64,000 nt of DNA, taken from assembly GCA_011525875.1 (NCBI GenBank), contig WYBN01000010.1, forward strand, positions 1 through 64,000, given 5' to 3'. The position numbers were made by a program, and so were the translations under genes. This DNA is from Melioribacteraceae bacterium (GTDB lineage Bacteria > Bacteroidota > Ignavibacteria > Ignavibacteriales > Melioribacteraceae). Below, in pieces: positions 58,578-64,000 of this stretch (position 1 is its first letter; each line of letters starts with the position of its first letter). A model generated the notes under the pieces. It was not told the origin of the DNA. It searched no databases and worked only from the letters and a program-made list of their open reading frames with translations.

Positions 58578-60779
58578 ATGAAAAAGCATCTTTTTCTTAA
58601 AATAGTATCAGCCGGAATTCTCTTATTTGCTCTTACAACATGCAGCGTCTGGGAAAATTTTACTACTTATTTCAACAGATATTATAACGCAAGTCTTAAA
58701 TTTGATGAAGCCGAAGAGAAATTAGAGGAAGAATCGAAACAATCTTTATTCGAGTTCAGAGAAGAACAACCCTCGGCAGCTACGCGAAAACTGCTTGATG
58801 AAGTCATAGAAAAATGTTCTAAAATTCTGCAGTTCAATCAAGAATCCGCTTTCTTCGACAAAGCTTTGTCCATGATTGGAAAAGCTTACTACTATCAGGG
58901 CAATTATACAAAGGCGCTGAGAAAATTCCAGGAGCTTGATGCATTAGAAGACAGTAAACTTAAACTTGAAAATTCCCTCTGGGTCGCACGTTCATTAATG
59001 CAAATGAGAAGATTTGATGAAGGTCTCAACCTTCTCGGCTCGGTTAAAGAACTTGCTTTGGAAAACGAAGAAGAAGAATTGCTTGCCGGAGTTTATCTTA
59101 CCGAGATTAGATTTTTTGTTTTTAGGGAAGAATATGATCTGGCGATAGAATCCGTAAAAAATCTTTTTGAAATATCGCCCTCAGATGAATATTCTGCCGA
59201 AGTTGCCTATGAATTAGGAAAAATCTATTTACTGCAAAATAACCTTGAAGCGGCAGCCGCAGCTTTTCAATCAGTATCGGAATATTCCCCCTCTTTTGAT
59301 ATTGACTTCAGAAGCAGGCTTGAATTTGCTAAAGTGAATAAAGAACTGAAGGATACAGAAAAAAGCATTGAAGTTTTGAATTCCCTTAGAGCCGAGGAAA
59401 AGTTCAAAGACAATTGGGATAAAGTTGATCTCGAAATAGCCGAAGTTTTTTATTTAAATGGTTCAATATCGGAAGCCCTTGAAAAATTATTTATTATAGA
59501 TACAACATATAAAAAATCAGAAAGCTCAGGCATGGCAAATTTTAGAATGGCAGAAATAATTGAAAAAGACTTTCAATATTTCGATTCTGCTAAAACGCTT
59601 TATGACCGGGTGAATCTTTCAACGGCGCCAAAAGAACTAAAGGAAAAAGCAAGAGTTAAAGCGCAGCTCTTAAAAAAACGTTACGACTTTACTGCCGATA
59701 TAATTAAGAACAAGCGCCAGCTTGCATATTTGATTGATACAACATTGTACAGAAGCGACTCGGCGGCATACTTCGATTATTTTGCGAGAAAAGATTCTGC
59801 TGAAAATCTTATGAAAGAAATGAAAGCGCTGGAAGGCGAAAATTTTGACTCGACAAAGTACTTATTTACCGAAAAAGAGCCTTTCAGAGCCCAGCCCGTT
59901 ATGCTTAAAATAAGCGTAGATTCGGCTAAAACCCGGTTAGCGCAAAATAAATACGAATTGGGGAATTTGTATTTCGGCGATTTAAATGTTCCCGACAGCG
60001 CTTATGTTCAATATATCCGCGCTCTTAGAAACTATTCCGGCACTGGTTACCAAGCAAAAATTATGTATGCGCTTGGCAGTTACTATTTAACTGTTAACAA
60101 GCAGGAAATAGCCGACAGTTTGTTCCTGGAAATTTATACGGAATATCCCGAAGACCCAATTGTAAATGCTGCAGCGGAAAAACTCGGCAAAGAAATAATA
60201 ACACATTCAGCCGATCCAGCCCAGAAAAAGTATTCTGAAGCAGAAAAAAATATATTTGATGAAAAGTATAGGAATGCCATCTCGGCATTCCGCGGTATTG
60301 TTCATGACCACCCTTTATCGCCTTATGCCGCCAAGTCTCTTTATGCAATCGGTTACTTATTCGAAAATAAATTATCAATGCCTGATTCGGCTGTATCGGT
60401 TTATGATTCTCTGCTCGCAAAATACGGCAATTCAGAATATGCCGGCGCGGTTAAACCACGTATCAATTTCTATCACTCTTATCATAAAGCAAAGCAGGAT
60501 TCGATTAAAAATCTCGAGCAATCACGTTTGGATTCAATTAGATTGAAAACCGAAGCTGAAGCCGCAAAAGCAGACAGTTTGTTGTACTCCGATGAAGAAG
60601 TTATTGAGAATGCTGAAAAGCAGATTCAAAATACTGAAAAATCAGATTCGGCAAAAACAAATAAACCCTCAACTCTTAAAGAGAAAACCGAAGAATTAAG
60701 AAAAGCATTCAAAGATAATTTGCCGGCTGAGTATGATTCGACATTTAGTTTGCCCGATAGTTCGAAAAAAACAAAATAA
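58578..60779 (+). CDS. TPR-repeat lipoprotein
   Basis: A 733-aa lipoprotein (lipobox LFALTTCSVW, Cys22). At least eight tetratricopeptide-like repeats run through residues about 35-660 (SLKFDEAEEKLEEESK, YYQGNYTKALRKFQELDAL, LLQNNLEAAAAAFQSVSEYSPSF, IFDEKYRNAISAFRGIVHDHPLSPYAAKSLYAIGYLFE). The C-terminal tail is highly charged. It is probably a periplasmic or outer-membrane scaffold, like the TPR proteins near gliding or Bam-type complexes, but no partner can be named. It follows glnB by 46 nt and precedes the AlbA gene by 15 nt. Confidence 0.78.
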   Translation: MKKHLFLKIVSAGILLFALTTCSVWENFTTYFNRYYNASLKFDEAEEKLEEESKQSLFEFREEQPSAATRKLLDEVIEKCSKILQFNQESAFFDKALSMIGKAYYYQGNYTKALRKFQELDALEDSKLKLENSLWVARSLMQMRRFDEGLNLLGSVKELALENEEEELLAGVYLTEIRFFVFREEYDLAIESVKNLFEISPSDEYSAEVAYELGKIYLLQNNLEAAAAAFQSVSEYSPSFDIDFRSRLEFAKVNKELKDTEKSIEVLNSLRAEEKFKDNWDKVDLEIAEVFYLNGSISEALEKLFIIDTTYKKSESSGMANFRMAEIIEKDFQYFDSAKTLYDRVNLSTAPKELKEKARVKAQLLKKRYDFTADIIKNKRQLAYLIDTTLYRSDSAAYFDYFARKDSAENLMKEMKALEGENFDSTKYLFTEKEPFRAQPVMLKISVDSAKTRLAQNKYELGNLYFGDLNVPDSAYVQYIRALRNYSGTGYQAKIMYALGSYYLTVNKQEIADSLFLEIYTEYPEDPIVNAAAEKLGKEIITHSADPAQKKYSEAEKNIFDEKYRNAISAFRGIVHDHPLSPYAAKSLYAIGYLFENKLSMPDSAVSVYDSLLAKYGNSEYAGAVKPRINFYHSYHKAKQDSIKNLEQSRLDSIRLKTEAEAAKADSLLYSDEEVIENAEKQIQNTEKSDSAKTNKPSTLKEKTEELRKAFKDNLPAEYDSTFSLPDSSKKTK

Positions 60780-60794
60780 CGATATTAACCTTCG

Positions 60795-61451
60795 ATGACT
60801 GCAAGAGATGTAATTCAATTAATTGAAGGGGGCGAAAACCTTTCAGTTGAATTTAAACAGCGTTTTTCGACCCATGAAAAAATGGCTAAAGAAATGATCG
60901 CATTTGCAAATACTAAGGGCGGTTATATTTTGATCGGCATTGATGATAATAAATCAATCTACGGGGTTGAAAGCGAAAAAGGCGAAGCGGAACTCGTTAA
61001 AGAAACGGCGCTTAAGTATTGCATGCCCGAAATTGAATTTCAAATTCATTATGTTGAAGTTGATCATAAAGAAATTGTCGTAATTGAAATAGCTGAATCA
61101 AGCAATAAACCCCATAGGATTCAAGATTATCTGCCTCAAATTAATTTAAATACAGCGCAGGTTTTTGTGAGAATTAATGATAAAAGTGTTCCGGCAAGTA
61201 AAGAAATGATCAAGATATTGCAGGCGAGGGCTAAAGATACCGGTCTTCGGAACTATGTTTTCGGCAAAACCGAAAAGAGTGTATTCGAGTATCTAAAGAA
61301 TAAAGACAGTATTTCAGTAAAAGACTTTGCCGAATATGCCAATATTTCCGGCAGGCGGGCTTCTCGGACGCTGATTAAACTGGTGCGCGCAGATTTACTT
61401 AATATACATACACGGGATAACGGAGAGAATTTTTTTACATCCGCAGTTTGA
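60795..61451 (+). CDS. AlbA_2/Schlafen-type ATP-binding transcriptional regulator
   Basis: A 218-aa protein. Residues about 8-135 form an AlbA_2 (divergent AAA-4) domain (LSVEFKQRFSTHEKMAKEMIAFANTKGGYILIGIDDNKSIYGVE, then PHRIQDYLPQINLNTAQVFVRINDKSVPAS). Residues about 155-215 look like a winged helix-turn-helix (SVFEYLKNKDSISVKDFAEYANISGRRASRTLIKLVRADLL). This is the pattern of ATP-dependent transcriptional regulators or Schlafen-like proteins; the target is unknown. It is probably transcribed with the TPR gene. Confidence 0.78.
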   Translation: MTARDVIQLIEGGENLSVEFKQRFSTHEKMAKEMIAFANTKGGYILIGIDDNKSIYGVESEKGEAELVKETALKYCMPEIEFQIHYVEVDHKEIVVIEIAESSNKPHRIQDYLPQINLNTAQVFVRINDKSVPASKEMIKILQARAKDTGLRNYVFGKTEKSVFEYLKNKDSISVKDFAEYANISGRRASRTLIKLVRADLLNIHTRDNGENFFTSAV

Positions 61452-61455
61452 TTAT

Positions 61456-62010
61456 TTATTTTTCCGCTTTCTTCTTGGACAAATCATAAATCTTTCTTAA
61501 TTCAAAGACTGCTATTCCGTATGCAACGGCGACATTCAATGATTGCTTAATGCCGTATTGAGGTATTTCCAAAGACATATCGCAAAAGTCCAACAGCTCT
61601 TGCTTAACACCTGTGATTTCATTTCCCACAATCAAACAAATCGGTTCATTCAAAGAACTAAATTTGTAATAAGGAATACTATTTTCGGTCAATTCAAGAG
61701 CGACGATTTTTATGCCTTGTTTCTTTAATGATCTTATAACTGCAGCCGGATCTTTTTCATATTCCCATTGCACGCTGTCTGTTGAGCCGAGCGCCGTTTT
61801 AAGCACCTCTTTTTGAGGAGGATAAGGCGTATATCCGCAAAGAAAGAGTTTATTTATCATTGCGCCGTCTGAAGTCCGGAATATTGATCCCACATTATAA
61901 GCGCTGCGTATGCTATCAAGTAAAACATAGACGGGAAGTTTATCCGCCATGTCTATAGTTTCAAGTTTGCTTCTGTTGATTGAAATTTCAGAGTGTGTAA
62001 GTTTTCGCAT
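61456..62010 (-). CDS. TrmH/SpoU family RNA 2'-O-methyltransferase
   Basis: A 184-aa SPOUT methyltransferase. Motif 1 is LLDSIRSAYNVGSIFRTSDGAMINKLFLCG (residues about 30-59), motif 2 is ICLIVGNEITGVKQELL, and motif 3 is EIPQYGIKQSLNVAVAYGIAVFELRK. It lacks the usual N-terminal L30e-like substrate-binding domain, so it is a short form. The target, tRNA or rRNA, is not assigned. It is the last gene of the rlmN-exporter-SPOUT set, 26 nt after the exporter gene. Confidence 0.87.
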   Translation of the reverse strand: MRKLTHSEISINRSKLETIDMADKLPVYVLLDSIRSAYNVGSIFRTSDGAMINKLFLCGYTPYPPQKEVLKTALGSTDSVQWEYEKDPAAVIRSLKKQGIKIVALELTENSIPYYKFSSLNEPICLIVGNEITGVKQELLDFCDMSLEIPQYGIKQSLNVAVAYGIAVFELRKIYDLSKKKAEK

Positions 62011-62036
62011 TATATCGGTCTTTGTTTTGAAAAATT

Positions 62037-62360
62037 TTATGTGGTTCTTGCAGTTAAACGCAGTCCAATTATTCCAGCTATGATCAATAAAATGAAAAAT
62101 ATTCTTAGCATCTCACGCGGTTCAGAAAAAAATAATATGCCGTAAATCGCTGTTCCTACAGCGCCAATACCAGTCCAAACAGCATAAGCCGTTCCAATGG
62201 GAAGACCTTTCACTCCCATTGCAAGGAATATATAGCTTAATATCATTGCTGCAATAGTAACGATGCTTGCTTTCAATTCGGTAAATCCGTTTGAATACTT
62301 TAGTCCTACCGCCCAGGTGATTTCAAAAACAGAAGCAATAATTATATATAACCAATACAT
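62037..62360 (-). CDS. SMR-family transporter of the SugE/Gdx type
   Basis: A 107-aa four-helix small multidrug-resistance-type protein. The conserved membrane Glu is Glu13 (ASVFEITWAVGLKYSNGF). WAVGLKYS and GTAYAVWTGIGAVGTAIYGILFFSEP are hallmarks of the Gdx (guanidinium exporter, formerly SugE) branch rather than EmrE. It would export guanidinium in exchange for protons, as a dimer. It begins 4 nt after rlmN ends, so it has no room for its own guanidine riboswitch. Confidence 0.85.
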   Translation of the reverse strand: MYWLYIIIASVFEITWAVGLKYSNGFTELKASIVTIAAMILSYIFLAMGVKGLPIGTAYAVWTGIGAVGTAIYGILFFSEPREMLRIFFILLIIAGIIGLRLTARTT

Positions 62361-62364
62361 AAGT

Positions 62365-63438
62365 TCATATCCTTAAACTTAAATATTTAACGGCTAATTG
62401 ACCGCAGGCTGCCGCAATATCATCGCCTTGAGTCTCTCTAATAAAAACAGATATATGGTTCTCCCTCAACTTTTCAACAAAAAGAGCGATCCTTTCGGGC
62501 GGAGTGCTTTCAAGTTCAGCCGAAATACCCGAAGGGTTCATGTGCTTTATACTGTTAAACGGAATCACATTAATTTTTGAAGGCAGCGAAGAACATAATT
62601 TGATTAACGCATTTACGTCTTCATCTCTGTCGTTAATGTTTTTCAACATAGTGTATTCAAATGTTATTCGAGTTTTTGTTTTCTTTGAATAGATTCTAAC
62701 AGCGGCAATGTTTTCCCGTAGAGAATATCTTTGATTAATAGGCATTATTTTCGATCGGATATCCTCGAAACAGGAGTGAAGCGAAAGCGCAAGTTTTGCC
62801 CTGATTCCGCTTTCTGCCAGTTCAATAATTTTGTGCGGAATTCCCGCGGTTGAAATAGTGATTCTGTTTCTGCTTACTCCTTTTGTGATTTCATTTGTAA
62901 AAATTTGAAGAGAGGAAATGGTTCGCTCATAATTAAGCAGCGGTTCGCCCATGCCCATGTAAACAATATTGGTAATATATCCCTTGCCATTTTCCTTTGC
63001 GCTAAGCAGATATTGATCGACTATTTCTCCGGTTGTCAAGTTTCGTTTGTAACCCATCACTCCGGTTGCGCAGAACTTGCAATCAAGCGGGCATCCTACC
63101 TGAGTCGAAATACACAGCGTGTTTCTTCCCTTTTCGGGGATTATCACGGATTCAATGTTTTGATTGTCTGATGTTCTGAAGAGATACTTTGTGGTGCCGG
63201 TTTTTGGTGAATACTGTTTATCGATTAACTGAAGCGAAGAAATTATTGAATTGAGTTTAAGCTTCTCCCTTAACGGTTTCGGAAGATTTCTCATCTGATC
63301 AAAATCGAAAACCAAATGGTTATATATCCAGTTGAATACCTGATCGCCTCTGAATTTCCGCTCGCCGAGAGATTCAAAATATTTTTGTATTTCGCCGGGC
63401 GTTAAGCCTTTTAACTCTGTTCTAAATAAGTTATCCAT
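62365..63438 (-). CDS. rlmN: 23S rRNA/tRNA adenine-C2 methyltransferase RlmN
   Basis: A 357-aa radical-SAM enzyme that methylates A2503 of 23S rRNA and A37 of some tRNAs. The CX3CX2C cluster is Cys116, Cys120 and Cys123 (VGCPLDCKFCATG). The methyl-carrying cysteines correspond to Cys345 near the C-terminus (AAACGQL) and Cys109 (TLCISTQ). YMGMGEPLLNYE and RITISTAGIPHKI are also present. It is first of a three-gene set with an SMR exporter (4-nt gap) and a SPOUT methyltransferase. Confidence 0.95.
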   Translation of the reverse strand: MDNLFRTELKGLTPGEIQKYFESLGERKFRGDQVFNWIYNHLVFDFDQMRNLPKPLREKLKLNSIISSLQLIDKQYSPKTGTTKYLFRTSDNQNIESVIIPEKGRNTLCISTQVGCPLDCKFCATGVMGYKRNLTTGEIVDQYLLSAKENGKGYITNIVYMGMGEPLLNYERTISSLQIFTNEITKGVSRNRITISTAGIPHKIIELAESGIRAKLALSLHSCFEDIRSKIMPINQRYSLRENIAAVRIYSKKTKTRITFEYTMLKNINDRDEDVNALIKLCSSLPSKINVIPFNSIKHMNPSGISAELESTPPERIALFVEKLRENHISVFIRETQGDDIAAACGQLAVKYLSLRI

Positions 63439-63501
63439 CGCCGGTAAAAATAATAAATGATTTCTTCTTTTTATAATTAAGCGGGGCAGAGCATAATATC
63501 G

Positions 63502-63627
63502 CTAATTTATTTTCTGAAATATTATTATCCTGGCGTCGTAATATAACTGGTAATCATCTCCGCATTTACCGATATAGAAGCCGCAATCCGCCCAGGCAGT
63601 TGTTCCTCTGTTTACTGTTGCTTTTAG
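63502..63627 (-). pseudogene. 3' remnant of an unidentified gene abutting a repeat copy
   Basis: The minus strand stays open to a TAG at 63502 and encodes TVNRGTTAWADCGFYIGK then CGDDYQLYYDARIIIFQKIN. This reads like the last strands of a secreted or beta-rich protein. It has no start: at its upstream end it runs directly into the left end of the 201-bp repeat at 63628. Nothing recognisable as the missing N-terminal part is seen beyond the repeat. It may be chance, but the composition looks coding. The family is not identified. Confidence 0.4.
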
Positions 63628-63812
63628 AGTCTGTTGCACAAGTCATAAAATTGCCGTTCACTTTAGTGAACGGGGGAAATAGCAACAAACTATACGAACT
63701 TTAGTCCTATTAAATAGAATGAATGGGGCTAAAGCCCAGAGATAAGTTGGCAATCTTAATCCCCGACTTTCCCATAGGGATGCCCTTGGCAAAAAGTCGG
63801 GGCAAATTGAAG
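63628..63812 (+). mobile_element. second copy of the MITE-like element, right end decayed
   Basis: Starts with the same 12-bp end GAGTCTGTTGCA (63628-63639) and follows the copy at 2118-2318 base for base with few differences until about 63808 (GGCAAAT). The closing hairpin CCCCGA..TCGGGG and the ACTTTAGT palindromes are retained. The expected TGCAACAGACTC right end is missing and the sequence diverges (AAGTAATTAAAAGACAAG), so no target duplication can be shown. It has no coding capacity and is an older or partly deleted copy. Confidence 0.75.
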
Positions 63813-63962
63813 TAATTAAAAGACAAGTGGTGCGTTTTGATGCGGAATTAATTCTGCGGGCAAGTTAAATTCATTGTTGAAATTTCAGATCACATTCATT
63901 AGTTTTAATTATTGATATACCTCTAAGTAATTTTTTTATTCCAAATAACTGAGGAAAATTTT

Positions 63963-64000
63963 ATGAAATTCGATTTAACCGAAGACCAATTAATGATTCA
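63963..64000 (+). CDS. acyl-CoA dehydrogenase, N-terminal fragment (cut by window end)
   Basis: The last 38 bases encode MKFDLTEDQLMI, matching the very conserved start of acyl-CoA dehydrogenases (MxFxLTEEQxMI). GAGG lies about 9 nt before the ATG. Only this start is in the window, so substrate class and integrity cannot be judged. Confidence 0.7.
   Translation, partial: MKFDLTEDQLMI

Noticed and set aside
62037..62360. EmrE-type multidrug exporter
   Set aside because: WAVGLKYS and the GTAYAVWTGIGAVG stretch point to the Gdx/SugE branch.

Overview
The window looks like chromosomal DNA from an Ignavibacteria-type member of the Bacteroidota/Chlorobiota group. This is inferred from an AT-rich genome with long Bacteroidota-style intergenic spacers, several families typical of that phylum (DUF4837, DUF2723, DUF5686, a trimeric SdhCAB with one membrane subunit, a Bacteroidota-like tRNA-Met), and a large c-type cytochrome locus. 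No phylogeny was run. There is no phage, CRISPR array, plasmid backbone or complete insertion sequence. Most genes are ordinary housekeeping and envelope genes, with small mobile or repetitive sequences near both ends.

Layout, left: a block of short palindromes (63-147), a MltF-type lytic transglycosylase, and a 201-bp repeat with 12-bp inverted ends and a TTCG target duplication (2118-2318). Then come a saccharopine dehydrogenase, a BtuB-type TonB receptor under a cobalamin riboswitch, a PspC protein, a DUF1028-cupin-DUF819 gene set, an S9 hydrolase, a small lipoprotein, and a PIG-L deacetylase broken by one in-frame TGA. An alkaline phosphatase, a tricorn-type protease, tRNA-Lys, a GH13 cyclomaltodextrinase, a DUF5686 outer-membrane protein and a TIGR01777 epimerase follow.

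Middle (21.9-29.6 kb): an energy-metabolism block. On the minus strand lie a c554-like tetraheme cytochrome, an outer-membrane barrel, a 14-heme cytochrome and a 7-heme lipoprotein, which together resemble a porin-cytochrome conduit for electron transfer across the outer membrane. Divergent from it is sdhCAB, with TAATG-coupled genes. Next are an unknown acidic protein, obgE, an orphan FecCD-type permease, tRNA-Met, secG, a LOG-family protein, rpsU, an ECF sigma factor, an M14 carboxypeptidase and a small beta-barrel.

Right (38.5-64 kb): a TPMT-like methyltransferase, a CYTH protein and an AddB-like nuclease form one tight set. greA, tilS, hpt, ftsH, a polyprenol-kinase-like gene and a DUF4837 lipoprotein follow. 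GlnE (with DUF2723) diverges from secA-glnB, so two nitrogen-control genes flank secA. The end holds a TPR lipoprotein, an AlbA/Schlafen-type protein, an rlmN-SMR exporter-TrmH set, a gene remnant abutting a second, right-end-decayed copy of the 201-bp repeat, and the first codons of an acyl-CoA dehydrogenase cut by the window edge.

The most noteworthy items are the cytochrome-porin cluster (including a CX4CH heme site), the miniature inverted-repeat element present twice, and the PIG-L gene with TGA at a conserved glycine. Start codons were revised for several genes (btuB, ftsH, greA, rpsU and others) from ribosome-binding sites, overlaps and signal peptides.
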